Positions 24,672-42,700 of a DNA stretch of 64,000 nt are shown piece by piece; the stretch's first letter is position 1; each line of letters begins with the position of its first letter. Location: assembly GCA_028829895.1 (NCBI GenBank), contig CM054177.1:76066663-76130662 (forward strand), written 5' to 3'. The stretch comes from Sinotaia quadrata. Taxonomy: Eukaryota > Mollusca > Gastropoda > Architaenioglossa > Viviparidae. The translations under genes and the position numbers were made by a program. The notes beneath the pieces are model-generated. The model made no database searches, was not told the origin of the DNA, and saw nothing but the letters and a program-made list of their open reading frames with translations.

Positions 24672-26500
24672 CAGGGGTGGGCAAACATTACAGACCGCGG
24701 ACCAGATAAAACTATTGGAACAGGCGACCAAATATCACTCGTCCAGCAGGTTCAGAATATAAATGAGAACAAAAGTAATTATGTTTTTAAAAAAAATAAC
24801 TCACTTTCAATGAAAGGTTAATGAGATGGATGTGTTGCTTACAATAAATCAGTGATTCAATGTCTGGCTTAACTGATTATGTTGACAAGCGAAGAATGTC
24901 ATTTAGATGACGGTCAGACAGTTGAGAGTGAAGGCGACTCTTTGTACATTTCATCTTTGAGAACAGTTATTCACAGCAAAATGTGCTTCCAAACATAGCT
25001 TCTATGTGCTGAGCATGTTTAACAAAATGTGGAAACTTGCCTGATGAAAGGATGACATCACATAAAAGGGAAAGAGGAGAAGAAGTGCGGAATATTTGCT
25101 TTTAACTCATCGCTGCATTGCATATCTACCAACTCCATTTGCAAGGACACTGGAGCATCATCCGCTGTGATTTCAAAAGGGGCACTGAACAACTTGAAAT
25201 CTGCAGAGAGTGGTCTGATACCCCCAAAACGCAAGGCACATTCTTCCCTCAGTGAGGTAATGACTGCACCACAAGTCTCCAAGTCGACATCTGAGGTAAT
25301 GACTGCACCACAAGTCTCCAAGTCGACATCTGCTATGGAACAAGCAGCAAGACATGGAACATGCTGAAACTGACCATTAGACAACTAGAATTCCCACAAG
25401 CGTAGTTTCACTTCAATTGCTGTGATGTGTGAATACATTTCAGGAACGAGAACATCCTTACCTTGCAAATATCCGTGAGAAAGGCCAGACGATCAAGCCA
25501 TTTAAGGTCAGTGAAGTTATCAGCATTGTGAAGATTCTTTTCATGAAGAAATGTGAAAATTTCTTGTTGCAGGTCCCAAACACGAAAAAGCATGGCTCCA
25601 TGACTTAGCCAGCGGACTTCACAAAAGTAGAGCAGATCACCACAGTGTGTATTCACTTCATCCATCAGTGCCTGAAATTGACTATGTTTGACTTTGGGGA
25701 AAGTATGGAATTTACAAACTTAACCACAACTGACATGACCTCAACGAGGTTTGCACACTTGGCCCATAAGGATTCTTGGTGAATGATGCAGTGTAATTTA
25801 AGGATAGCCTGGTTGTGTCCAAGGGCCTTACAGGGTGAACGAGCAAAGAAGCTGCGCCCTTATTCTCTCCAATCATTGCTGGTACACCATCAGTTGTTAC
25901 ACATACAAGACGGGACAGATCAAGGGAGTGATGTTCCACACACTGAAGTAAGGCATTGAAGATGTCTTGCCCAGTGGTGGTGTCATGTAGCGGAACAATC
26001 TGAAGGAAATCTTCATGCACTTTGAGGGCAGCAGTGAAACCTCGTATGAAAATAGCTAGTTGGACTGTGTCTTCCATGTCAGTGCTCTCATCAAGATCAA
26101 GAGAGTAGGTGACAAAGGTTGAGCAATCACTCTTCACCGAGTCTTGCAAATTGTCTGACATCGACTCAGCGTGACGACAAATAGTATGGGATGACAGACT
26201 CATATTCTCCAAGACCGAACTGGACAGACAGAATTCACCAGTCATGAGACATTCCTTGGTAAAGTCTCCATCAGAAAATGGCTTCATTCTTTGAGCAAGG
26301 AGTAGTGAAACTTCATAACTGGTGCGTCACTTTTTCATGCATAGATGTTTGTTTATGAAACATCAAATTGCTTTTTTCGATATTGCCTGTGAGTTTAGCA
26401 ATAGTATTCTTTTTCTCAGCAGCAGACTTTAAACCAAATTTTGAAGTTTGGTGAACTGTTTCCCAATGATAAAATGAAAGAGAAGATATTTTCATATTAA
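24672..26500 (-). mobile_element. Broken hAT transposon (GTF2IRD2/ZBED-like), minus strand
   Basis: One end is a typical hAT terminus CAGGGGTGGGCAAAC at 24672-24686. Reading leftward, coding blocks are: 26495-26313 (N-terminal part); 26287-25712 with SLDLDESTDMEDTVQLAIF and CVTTDGVPAMIGENKG, the first two catalytic-Asp blocks; 25665-25408 with LYFCEVRWLSHG and KWLDRLAFLTDI; and 25384-25058 with FKLFSAPFEIT and LQMELVDMQCSDELKA. Frameshifts separate the blocks, and a 39-bp in-frame duplication (DVDLETCGAVITS twice) sits near 25300. The C-terminal dimerisation segment (24820-25050) is badly decayed. The opposite terminal repeat was not found between 26500 and 27100. Inactive. Confidence 0.78.
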
Positions 26501-27160
26501 AACATTAAAGCAGATTAGATATTAATAAATATATAATAAATATTAAATATGTAACTTTATTATTGACTTTTATTTTCTAAAGATATATATTTTATAGATT
26601 ATTTAATGTAACATTTCATAAATGTTTCGTTCGAAAAAATTGAAAATTTTTTTGATTGGGTGTAAACGGTATAATTATAAATATAACTTGCCTAGCAATA
26701 TTTTTGCACAGTTCCTTGGTGTATTATTATTACATTAATTAAATTTATATTCTATCCAGGGCTAGACAATTATATATTTATGTATTAATTTCAATAACTT
26801 AGAATTTTTATTTTTACCTAAGCCGGCATGCTGGAGTGAACCTGATACGAGACACACTCCCAAAATCCAATCCGGGAGAGGGAGTGGTGGTGGAAGAATA
26901 CCAGCCCAAAACAATTTCCAAAGATAACGGACTTGGTGCACCTCCATCGTACCACCACCTAATGTGGCAAATATGGTGGGCATGTCTCCCACTCCTCTTC
27001 CTTCCCCCCCCCCCACAACACAAGAGGCCAAAACCCCAACAAAACATAATCTTTCCTTCTCGTACAAAATCACAGAGGTATTAAAGGGTTTTTTCAGACA
27101 ATAAATGCCTTTATAAGGCATAGTTCTAAGATATGTTATAACCTTTACCTTATTATTCCT
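26501..27160. other. Non-coding, AT-rich then GC-richer
   Basis: 26500-26815 is very AT-rich. 26830-27060 is richer in GC with a C12 run. A 141-codon minus-strand open frame across it has no recognisable domain. Confidence 0.5.
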
Positions 27161-27169
27161 TAGATGTAC

Positions 27170-27475
27170 CAACAACGCGTGTGTCACAGGTATAATATTA
27201 AAACATCAGAGGTAGCAATAAAGCGTTACCACAGGTGTACTATTAAAACGTCGCAGATAAAGCTTTACAGGTATACTATTAAAACGCCACAGGTAACAAC
27301 AAAGCGTTACCACAGGAATAATATTAAAACGTCACAGGTAGCAACACAGCGTTACACAGGTATACTATTAAAACGTCACAGATAACAAAACGTTACCACA
27401 GGAATAATATTAAAACGTCACAGGTAGCAACAAAGCGTTGCCACATGTATGCTGTTGAAACAGGTAACACAAACC
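27170..27475. repeat. About 44-bp degenerate minisatellite
   Basis: Units built from ACAGGTA/ATAATATTAAAACG, then TCACAGGTAGCAAC and AAAGCGTTACC. About seven copies. Confidence 0.85.
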
Positions 27476-27499
27476 AATTTATTACATACGCGCTACTGA

Positions 27500-27720
27500 A
27501 ATGGAAGCAAAAATATAAAAGAGTTTATTAAGTAACGAATAAAATAGTTTATTAAGTAACAAAATAAACAGTTTATTAAGTAATAAATAAAAATGTTTAA
27601 GTAACAAATAAAACAATTTATTGCAGATATATTAGAAATAACAACACAATTTATTGCAGATATATTAGAAATAACAACACAAGTTTTTATTAATAATTTG
27701 ACATTAGGAGCCAAGTAATA
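27500..27720. repeat. AT-rich short tandem repeats
   Basis: GTTTATTAAGTAAC units (27520-27600), then two copies of a 39-bp unit containing TTGCAGATATATTAGAAATA (27610-27690). Confidence 0.75.
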
Positions 27721-28300
27721 ATGACAAAATAAATTTTTATTTCTTTCAAAATCACTGCTTGATAAACATGCTTTTAGACAATACATTTTGACAAATTATT
27801 GTTTTCAAATAAACTTATAATGAATTAAATTGAAATAATGAAACTAATGTGTAATCAATTGATTTATTTATAATTTGTTGAAATTACATTTTATGTTGTT
27901 ACATATTTGAGAAATGTATTTTATTTTAATAAAATTATAATGTATTTTACACTGAAAATATCTTAGGTTAAAGATCATTATGACAGACTCAGCCACATGT
28001 TCAAACCACTGATTTGTAAAAAAGAAAATGACAAACAGGATGCATTCGTGGAAGTGATAACAGGCGAGGTATGAAACACGCAGAAGGTTTAGAATAATTA
28101 CTGTTACGTACAAGGGGTTTGGTATGCATGCGAGGTAAAACAAACATTAGACACAAGAGTTATATACGAATGAGGCAAGCAGGAGAAGAATGGGATATAG
28201 AAGGAGCATGGCAAAGGCTAGACATGGGATATTTGAGGGTTAGGAAATAAACTAGGAGCACGCGACATATGTATGATGTGAGTCACGTGATACATGAGGT
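27721..28300. other. Non-coding AT-rich stretch
   Basis: No gene or clear repeat seen. Confidence 0.5.
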
Positions 28301-28319
28301 GTACTGTCTACAGGAGAGT

Positions 28320-28500
28320 TATGGATAAAGTCGTATGAAATGTATGTGAGATATAGGATTTACGACGTGTTTTGTATACAATAGTTAGGGATATAGATCT
28401 GTGGAATGTATGTGAGATATAGGATTTACGACGTGTTTTGTATACAATAGTTAGGGATATAGATCTGTGGAATGTATGTGAGATATAAGATAAACGAGGA
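28320..28500. repeat. About 65-bp minisatellite, 2-3 copies
   Basis: Unit contains TATAGGATTTACGACGTGTT and TATACAATAGTTAGGGATAT. Confidence 0.85.
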
Positions 28501-28554
28501 GTATATGATACCATGAAGTATTTGACACGCGAGAGGTAAGCAATAAAAATTGAT

Positions 28555-28715
28555 ATAACAGTGATGCGATATACACAAGTGATGTGATATACACAAGTGG
28601 TGTGATATATACAAGGGGTGTGATATACACTAGTGATGTGATATACACAAGTGGTGTGATATACACAAGTGATGTGATATACACAAGTGGTGTGATATAC
28701 ATAAGTGGTGTGTAA
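28555..28715. repeat. 20-bp minisatellite
   Basis: About eight units of GTGRTGTGATATACACAAGT. Confidence 0.85.
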
Positions 28716-29195
28716 AACAGGCATGGAATGCACGATAAGTATAAATTATATGAGAGGTCAGGAAAATGCACAAGAAACCTGATACATCATGGTTAAGGGA
28801 TACATGAAAGGAATCGAATATATTAAAATGAACAACATGAGAGGTATGGTCTACAAGAGAGGCTTAGACTACTTCAGAAGTATAGAGTACCCTAGAGGCA
28901 TGGAGTACACATATTGACATGTGGTCTACACGAAAGACACGAGATTCAAAACAGGTAACGACTACATGAGAGGCATGGACAGATATATGAGATCAGTAAA
29001 TGAGAGGTTTGGGAGCACGAAGATTATGAGATAAACTGGATACGAAATGAGTCTGAGAAATATGAGTTTATGGATACAAGAGAGACCATTCAACTACAAA
29101 AAGAACAACGTAAAACAACGCGAGAAAAATCTTGGTTCCCACTCTCAGACAAATTCTGGCTTATCAACACTGCTATTGATAAAGCCAAAGGGTCA
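28716..29195. other. 3' flank of gene 3
   Basis: Degenerate CATGAGAGGTATGG-like units occur at 28790-29020. No canonical polyadenylation hexamer was noticed near the stop codon. Confidence 0.5.
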
Positions 29196-34237
<5,042 letters not shown>

Positions 34238-34252
<15 letters not shown>

Positions 34253-34580
34253 TTTTACTGTAATGACATGGAAACGGATGTAATCAAAGGCCAACAACAT
34301 TTTCACAGTAATGACATGAAAAGAAAATATGCCCTTAATCAATGGTCAGCAACATTTTCACTATAACTACACTGTAATTAATGGCCAGCAACGTATTATT
34401 GTTTTAGTGTAACAACGACTAGTAAACATGTTTATGTAATGGCCAGCAAAATCATTTAGTGTTTTAATGAAATGACATAAAAAGGAACGTAAGTAATTTC
34501 CAGCAACATTTTATAATTTAGTGTAACAACATGTAAGCACATGTAAGTAATGATTAGCAACATTCTCAATTCACCTCCGT
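34238..34580. repeat. Degenerate 60-70-bp tandem repeat overlapping the gene 3 start
   Basis: Repeats of GGTCAGCAACATTTT...GTAATGACATG. On the minus strand each early unit contains TGTCATTAC-A/T-GT-A/G-AAAATG, a copy of the acceptor-plus-ATG junction. Confidence 0.75.
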
Positions 34581-34764
34581 AACAACACATGTAGGGGAGA
34601 AAATCAATTTTATTGTATTTCTCAGCAAACACAACAACGAAAGATGTAGTAAGCAGCAACACATTGTTACTTTTCATTAACAATGTTTAATTGAGAACAT
34701 CATTTACATTGATGTCATATTTGTATGTTTACTTAATGCTTTAAAGTTAGTATGTCTCTGTAAC

Positions 34765-36250
34765 TCTGTCACATAATGGTTTATGTAGCCCACACTCACC
34801 CTTCTCTAAAAGTAGACTATATGCAAACATACTTTCTGGAAAGGTTGACCCTTAACCCAGGGCTGGAAACATACCTGAATGTTCCAGACATGTACTCTAG
34901 AATAACCAATCAATGCACAGCTCAACCACACGAAACGAACGTACTAGAAACTCACCTTATATTCATTAGTCAAATGCAGCTGACCCTGAGGCAACACATA
35001 TATTAGCACCTAGCTTTAATAAATTAGAATCATATTACTAACACATATTGTCAGTTATCAATGCAGCAGGAAACCATCCTCTGTATATATTCCTGCCAAA
35101 AGGGTGTGGTTTCACTTGCCTAACTAATATTATATTCCTGTTTATCTCTTGATATTTACTATATTTTATATTGTTATATTTCACTTATGGCATTAAAATG
35201 TATAATAATCATGTGAAAAGAGTGTTCTGTCAGAGAAAACATGAGGACAAATTCTTAGCCAATGTGTATTTTACTGGCATATCAGCACTTTAACTTAGCA
35301 TTGCTCTCAGATATGATGTTTCAGAAAGGAGCAAGCCTTTCAATTTTCCTTTTCTTCTTTGTATGCTTGTGGTGGATTCAAGAAGTTTCCATCTGAGTGT
35401 GGCAGTTGTGATGATTCACTGTATCCTGTTTGTGTGCATTGGATGTGTCTTACTCCACTGAGAAACTTACTAGCAAAAGGAGTGCTAGAAGTTCATTACA
35501 TTATTGTCTGCTCGAGAAGCTAACAATTAAACATGTGCCTAGATTAGTCTTGGGGGATCTACAGTGTTAGAACATTCTACAACGTGCTGAGCAGAGTATG
35601 TGGAAAATTTACTATTCTATTGTGAACAGTAAACTTGTGACATTGATATGAAAGTATTGCAGCTTATGTCATTGAACAGGTTAGGTACAAACTATTATCA
35701 TATCACTCTATAACTCCATTTCTTCTATGATAAAAGTAGACCTATCATTTATTGTTATACTAATTTGACTGCTGAATTATGTGTTAGAAAATAAGACTGA
35801 ATAAGTATTGGAATTATTCGAACATTGTTCATGGAATATTGATGTCAAATAACCTTCTCTTTGTATAAGTATATATGTATATTGATTGTTGATTTATAAA
35901 TTTATTGTTCAATTTATTAATCTTCTTGCACAAATTATTCAGGTATATGCTGGAGTAACACGGGTTGGGTGGGGACTCATTAAATATAAATAAAGATGGA
36001 TTTTTATTAATCCTTTAGTAAGAAGAAACATTATGTGAAAGTACAAGTTCTATCTTGTTATTGTGCAAAGAGTAGAGTTTTACGACATCCTTATAATCTG
36101 CCATGTGAGAGACATGTCAGTCTTGTGGAAGAATTATTAACAACCATAAATTAAGATTCCTGATCACTTGTAATTAGTTATGTGTTGTTAATCAATAAAT
36201 AATAATCATATCTAGTAAAGTAGGGGTGCATGTCACAGTCACCATGTGAT
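34765..36250 (+). repeat. Long dispersed repeat, copy 2, ending in a fold-back-type arm
   Basis: 34765-35290 aligns with the two ends of copy 1 but lacks its middle. 35290-35850 aligns loosely with 32140-32480 and 53040-53350. 35850-36250 is a copy of the 5880/53470 repeat (ATATTGATGTCAAAT to GTCACAGTCACC). This suggests that both belong to one larger element. Confidence 0.7.
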
Positions 36251-36700
36251 GTGTTATAATAGTAAGCAAATGTCACTGGTTAATTTGTTTCAGGATTTTT
36301 TAAGAGTTGCCTCACATGAATGAATTAATCAAATTTTAAATGAATCAGAATGTAAAATATTAAATAGGACTTTTGGTGAACTATATTATGTTTACGAAAG
36401 GATATGGATTCAGCAAATGCAGTGGAAGAAAACGCCAATATGAAGTCGAAAAATATTACAAAAAGTAAGTCTTCCTCTTGAAAATCATATGAATCAGGAG
36501 TGAAGTGTCCACACCTTATGTTTCCCACTTCCCTCCATATAATGGGGGGAAGTATCAGTTTTGCTGAGAACTGGCTATGTGTTTTCTATCCTTCAATTCG
36601 TGTGGACAGATGCCATTCTCTCAACACACAGAGCTGGAAAACAATCTAACTATCCATTATCCTCTCTCCCTCCAGCTATCCTCCATCTATCATCTATCGT

Positions 36701-36779
<79 letters not shown>

Positions 36780-38090
36780 GCACGCACTATTGATGTATCT
36801 GGAAACACACACAGAGACACAGACAAGCATATTAGACACTATATAAAATAGGTGCTAGCAAAGACAAGGTATTATTAATACAACTATGTATACATGTGAA
36901 CGTTAACTATTACATACATTTATGTGAACTATGACATGCATGTAAAAGTGAACTCTGGCATAAATATGAAAGGAACTCTAACATCATGTGAATTATGACA
37001 CACATTTATATGTGAATGTGAACTATTGCACACATGTAAACGTGAACTCTGGACATCATGTGAATTTAAACTATGACATACATGTGAGTTTGAACTCTGG
37101 CATGCAAGTATATGCGAATGTGAACTATGACAAACATGTGAATGCAAACTATGTCAAACATGTGGGCGTGAAATTGGCTTACATAATGTGGACTTGAGGC
37201 TTAATGTGTTCTCTTTTGAAAGAAAATATTATCAATGCATATATGAAATGTATTTAATACTCTTGATATTTGTTTAGCCATTATTTTCTTTGGTCAACTT
37301 TGTTCTCGCTGTGTCAGTATATTTAAAACACCTACCTGTGCACTTCAAATCCAGTTAGGTGCAAATTAATTTATACTGTTTGCATTTCCTTTGTTCTTGT
37401 TTGTGTTTTCTAGATAATAATTTATTTTACTGTTTACATTTCCTTTGTTCTTGTTTGTGTTTTCTAGATAATAATCGAGCTGTTCCTTCGTAGAATGATC
37501 AAACAGAAAAGAGAATGTAACAACTGTTCCATTCTAAATTTAGAACTTACTGAACTCACTCTTAAGAATGGCGACCTAACAAGAAATCAGTATTTGCTAA
37601 AGACGAAGTAAGAAATATTCTAGTTTCACTCAACGGCGATATGAAAGCCACCCTTCCAGGTCTCATAATATCCTACTAATACTGAAATAAGCCATTTTCT
37701 AACTTATCGTCCTATCGTGTGGAATGCAATTAAATTCAGAAATATTATATAATCTTTATACACACACTCCAGACCATTCTGTATTATTATAATACAAATG
37801 AGCTGCCATAATACTCATTAAGTACAGAGTCGAACCATTAACATGCACGGTATTCGCAGGCAGCACTCATAATGGGATTAAAACCGGTCATATTGTAACT
37901 GAAGGGAAAAAGCAAAAAAATAAATAAAAACAAAACAAAAACAAAAAACCTACAAACTTTCTAAAAAATATCTTTCAGTAAATGCTGTGTGCAATGAAAG
38001 AGTTAACGAATACAAAACTGCAACATTAAATTATTTAACGTTTTGCACGGCGATAGTTTAAATACAATAATTTTCATACACATAACTTAC
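36251..38090. other. Intergenic, simple repeats only
   Basis: Contains (CA)n(CG)n at 36704-36782, degenerate GTGAACTATGACACACATG units at 36890-37190, and a 60-bp direct duplication at 37375-37480 (TTTACTGTTTACATTTCCTT). No gene seen. Confidence 0.6.
36704..36782. repeat. (CA)n(CG)n microsatellite
   Basis: CA tract followed by alternating GC, a candidate Z-DNA-forming stretch. Confidence 0.9.
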
Positions 38091-38230
38091 CTTGGCAGTA
38101 CCTGATCTCCGTCGACAGAACTGTCACACGATCCTGCGATATACGGCGCACACCCACACAAAATTTAAACTTCAACTTCCTGGTCTAGGGCAATTTAGCT
38201 ATATCCCATAATAATAACTTAGGCGATTTT
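38091..38230 (-). other. Possible 5' untranslated exon of gene 3
   Basis: The minus strand has a strong donor CCAAG|GTAAGT at 38091/38090. The only matching need nearby is the acceptor at 34258, five bases before the gene 3 ATG. The left limit of the exon (about 38200) is a guess, and no clear TATA box was found. An alternative is a chance donor. Confidence 0.22.
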
Positions 38231-38400
38231 TCTCATGGAGATTTGGCAAACCATTAGATGTATTCAAGTGCTGTACCCTTGCAATGTGTTTCCGCTTTCT
38301 AAGATGGAGGCACCTCTAGTATTCTGTCTGAACTGAAATTTCACGACACAAAGCAGCTTTTTTTCTTTGCTCCTTTGATTTAGTTGTATTTGAATATGAA

Positions 38401-38404
38401 AGTG

Positions 38405-38463
<59 letters not shown>
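38401..38463. repeat. (GT)n microsatellite
   Basis: About 60 bp of GT. Confidence 0.92.
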
Positions 38464-38467
<4 letters not shown>

Positions 38468-38840
38468 GAATTACCGCTATGGGTGTTGAGCAGGTAAACA
38501 TGTTAGCTGTATAGTGTAAGAAGAGTGTACAAAACTGTACAATAATGATTGCATAAGAATGGAACAGAATTATGTTCGAGGAAAGAATAAAATTTCCATT
38601 GTGCAACTGATATCCCTTAAACGTTCGATAATGGACGGAATTTGAGATGTTCATATTTTAGTTGTTGTTAAACTGATCCTATCAGTAAAACATACAAGAA
38701 AGATCAAACTGAAAGACAACAAATAAACAAAGATGGTTGGAGAGACATGGAAACAAACTGTCTGGCTGAGTAAATAAATGACTTACCTATTAATCTATTA
38801 CTTTATTGATAGGTAGACAAATAATAAGACAAAGAAACGG

Positions 38841-39064
<224 letters not shown>

Positions 39065-39964
39065 GAAAAGTGTGTGTATTCATTTGTTACAATTCTAATT
39101 TAAAAAATCAGTTGGTGACATATGATTTGTAAAGAACGATAACAAATGAGGTATTTTTTTTATAAACTTAAAATCTATCATTTATGAGCAAACTTGATAT
39201 ACATCTTTAATTTTATTATGCCAAATGGATTGCATATATAGTAAAAAAAATGTATACATGCTCTCAGCTATAAATTGCTTTAAAACAACTGGGGAAATAA
39301 AAAATACCTTAGTTCTGAAAAAATAATAAAAATTAGCATGCTGTTATGTATTGCATTAATAAGATCTCTGCAGTGACAAAATATACTACCACGTATTCCC
39401 ATCACATCAATAAATTCCAAACGTGCCAGATCAAATTTCTAGAGAAGTAAAGGAGTCCACAAGATGTAAGTCTGATTATTCACTGGTTTAGTCTCATGAC
39501 AGACACTTGATACCAGGCCAGGACCAACTCTTTACAATTTATTTCCGGTTTCTCGAGGAAACTTAGAAGATTTTCTGCTGGGTAGGTGTCCTCTACTGAC
39601 ATTAATCTGAGCCAGGATTAAGACGACAAAAATAATCTTCCAACAGGCTGGGCAGGTCTTCCTCCCTATAGTCCTTGACAATAAAGTTAGTTCCATTTTG
39701 TGCTCACGTATCATTGCAGACAAACCTGTAATTTGGTTTTAAAATTTCATTATTGTTGAGGAAATTGTAGATAAGACCCACATCAATAAAATTACAAGTA
39801 GATGTATAGATATTCTATACAATGTTCCCGTCTGTTGTATCCATGTACTTTATTGATTGCAATGTATTACGTTCAACCAGTTACTCACAAGTACAGATAT
39901 TTTATGATGTTATTATTGGTTACATTCACTGCTATTTTGGCTGCAACAATTTTTGTATTTAATC

Positions 39965-40125
39965 AGCATGATAAACATTTCACTTAACGTTGAAGTATAT
40001 GATGAAAGTTATACTTAATATTGAAGTATATGATGAAAGTTACACTTAATGTTGAAGTATATGATGAAAGTTACACTTAATATTGAAGTATATGATGAAA
40101 GTTATACTTAATGTTGAAAGATATG
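39965..40125. repeat. About 32-bp minisatellite, 4-5 copies
   Basis: Units TTGAAGTATATGATGAAAGT plus TAYACTTAATR. Confidence 0.88.
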
Positions 40126-40512
40126 GCCAAATTGTCATATAATGTAAGTGGAGTGCGGAAAGGAGCATGTAAGACGCGGATCAAGTGATTCAACCGTGGC
40201 CAAGTGACTGCACTAAAAAGTAATACGACACTGAGCACACAATTGCAACTGATCGGAGGGCGACTTTCGGCTAAAGAAAAATCCAGCATAACCTAAAATT
40301 TATTCAAGAAAAAAAGGATTTCTTGGTATTTTGTTATATCGCTGTAGTTGCTCAGCATTCTACCTGACGAAATGCTCAGATGAGAAGGCAGAAGTTTTAA
40401 TCAGGCTCTCACTTGTAACCGTAGTAGGAAATGTTATTCCTTTCTTTCTTGATAGTGTGAAAAGAATGTTTGCTGTATATTGTCGTGTCTGAACTCTCTC
40501 AGAGTGTAGCTG

Positions 40513-40958
<446 letters not shown>

Positions 40959-40979
40959 ATAGACGCCAACTCCACCTAG

Positions 40980-41145
40980 TTAATGGTTATTATTTTTATT
41001 AATTAATTAATCATAACATAAGTGAAGAGAATCTTAATTTATGTTATTAATAATTCTCGAACAGACACCACTCTTCTCTCTCATTTGGTGGATGTGTACG
41101 CGTTGTAAAGAAGAAGAAGAAGAATCAATCAACCATTTACTGTAT
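40980..41145 (-). repeat. Dispersed fold-back-type repeat, minus-strand fragment
   Basis: Carries CCACCTAGTTAATGGTTATT, AATCTTAATTTATGTTATTA and CACCACT...CTCTCATTTGG, the reverse complement of the distal end of the family at 6200-6330. It matches 12430-12560. Confidence 0.7.
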
Positions 41146-41306
41146 ATAAGAATCTAAAGCCTTATGGTAAAAATGAACATAATATTAATTTGGTGATCAA
41201 TACTGTCAAGATGTTTAGTGAGCTCATTAACACGAAATTTGGCCTGAGAAATGTGGCAGAATTATCATCCAGAAAGGCAAGATCAAAACAACAGAAGGCC
41301 TATAAT

Positions 41307-41448
41307 CTGGGCGCACCGACAAGTGCTCGATAGGGTTATGGTTAGGGTTAGGTTAGGGTTATGGTTAGGTTAGGGTTAGGGTTAGGGACAGAACGCGTCG
41401 TCGCGCTTTTGTCCATTGAGTTTTTGTCGGCGCGCATTTGCCGGTGAA
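41307..41448. mobile_element. 142-bp TTAGGG-rich inserted element with target duplication
   Basis: Bounded by direct 7-bp repeats CTATAAT (41300-41306 and 41449-41455). Removing the insert and one repeat restores the LINE frame on both sides. Inside are TTAGGG/TTATGG/TTAGG units (41331-41388), flanked by GCGCACCGACAA and its near-complement TTGTCGGCGCGC. This fits a MITE-like or telomere-repeat-bearing element; the family is not known to me by name. Confidence 0.75.
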
Positions 41449-42028
41449 CTATAATTTGACATTGGAATCAAAGATTGTTCAGTGGTAAAAGGATATAAAT
41501 ATCTAGGGATACTGCAACATCAAGAAAACATGCAGAGTAATGTAATGTCTGATGCTAAAAGAAAGTATAAAAACAAGTTAGTCAAATTCTAAAGTCAAAC
41601 CTGAATGGAGCTAATAAAATACAAGCCCTTAATGCTTATGCAATACCTGTCATTAGCTACACTGGAGGTATTATAGATTGGACAACAAATGAAATCAATT
41701 AAATAGATCATAAACAAGAAAACTACTCACAATACATCTGGAATAACAATAAAGATGAGTCACTGATAGAAGCAGTAAAGATGAGTGGATTATACCAAGC
41801 CCCAGAAAGAGACAAAGAAACATTGAAGAAAACAGCAAAACAGACATTAGCAGATAGATGGAGGCAAAATCCTCTCCATGGTCAGTATGTGCGACAAGCT
41901 GATGAATTATCAGCAAACAATCAACATTCAGATGGTTAAGAGATGCCGGTTTGAAGCCATAAACAGAAGCACTAATAACAGCAGCACATGTTCAAGCCCT
42001 GTATACGAAATCACACAAAACCAAACTC

Positions 42029-42391
42029 ATGAAAATTTTTAATGATACCAAATGCAGACTCTGCAAATCCATGGGTGAAGCAGCAGAACATATACTATCT
42101 GGATGTCAGTTTCTGGCTGGAACAGAATCCACCAAAAGACACAACGAAGTGGCAAAAATTCTGCATAGAAATCTACGTGAGAACTATGGAGTAAAAACCC
42201 TGGAAAGAGCGTGGATGCACCAACCGGAAGCAGTCATTGAAACAGAAGAAGTCAAAATACTGTGGGACTTTGAAATGAGGACGGATCGAGTGATTCCTGC
42301 ACGAAGACCAGACATTGTAGTTGTCAATAAGTCCAATAGAACAGCAACAATCATTGATGTCACTGTTCCAAGTGATAGAAACATAAAATAA
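42029..42391 (+). pseudogene. LINE fragment: zinc knuckle and restriction-like endonuclease
   Basis: A 120-codon open block from the LINE above. In R2-type elements this nuclease nicks the target DNA to prime reverse transcription. The key residues are present (CCHC, R37-H38-N39, P94-D95, D110), but the frame is open only over this block, so it is a fossil. Confidence 0.78.
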
Positions 42392-42700
42392 AAAAAAACA
42401 GTAAAAATAAAAAATACCAGGATCTTAGATTAGAAATCCAGAGACCGTGGAATGTAAAAGCAGAAGTAATACATGTAGTGATAGGATCTTTGCGGAACAT
42501 AACACCTGAATTAGAAAAATATCTGAATAAAGTATCTGGACAGCACAAAATTGCCCCACTGCTAAAAGCAGCTCTCCTCAGAAGTGCGCACATCCTCCGT
42601 AAACACTTGGATCTCCGAGAATCTTGGTAAGATTCCGAGACCATGGAACATAACCGACAGTCAACAAAAGTCATGAGAAAAGGCCTAATAATAATAAGTT

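Larger units (their letters stand above)
41150..42700 (+). mobile_element. 5'-truncated LINE with restriction-like endonuclease (R2/NeSL type)
   Basis: Plus strand. The 5' part reads FGLRKCGRIIIQKGKIKTTE and, beyond a small insertion, VVKGYKYLGILQHQENMQ, NLNGANKIQALNAYAIPVI and GGIIDWTTNEI: the RT/thumb region of LINEs related to R2/NeSL. The block 42029-42391 holds a C-x2-C-x8-H-x4-C knuckle (C9, C12, H21, C26), then KRHNEVA and RRPD-x14-D (D95, D110), the layout of the restriction-like endonuclease domain. A frameshift near the A-run at 42391 separates the last block (YQDLRLEIQRPWNVKAEV to LRESW-stop at 42630). The 3' end is near ATAATAATAA at 42690. Several stops show that this copy is dead. 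Confidence 0.8.

Noticed and set aside
26762..27187. 141-codon minus-strand frame
   Set aside because: Low-complexity Gly/Pro content from a C-run and no recognisable domain.
41331..41388. TTAGGG tract as a true telomere or fusion point
   Set aside because: It is short, imperfect and enclosed within a 142-bp element bearing target duplications.
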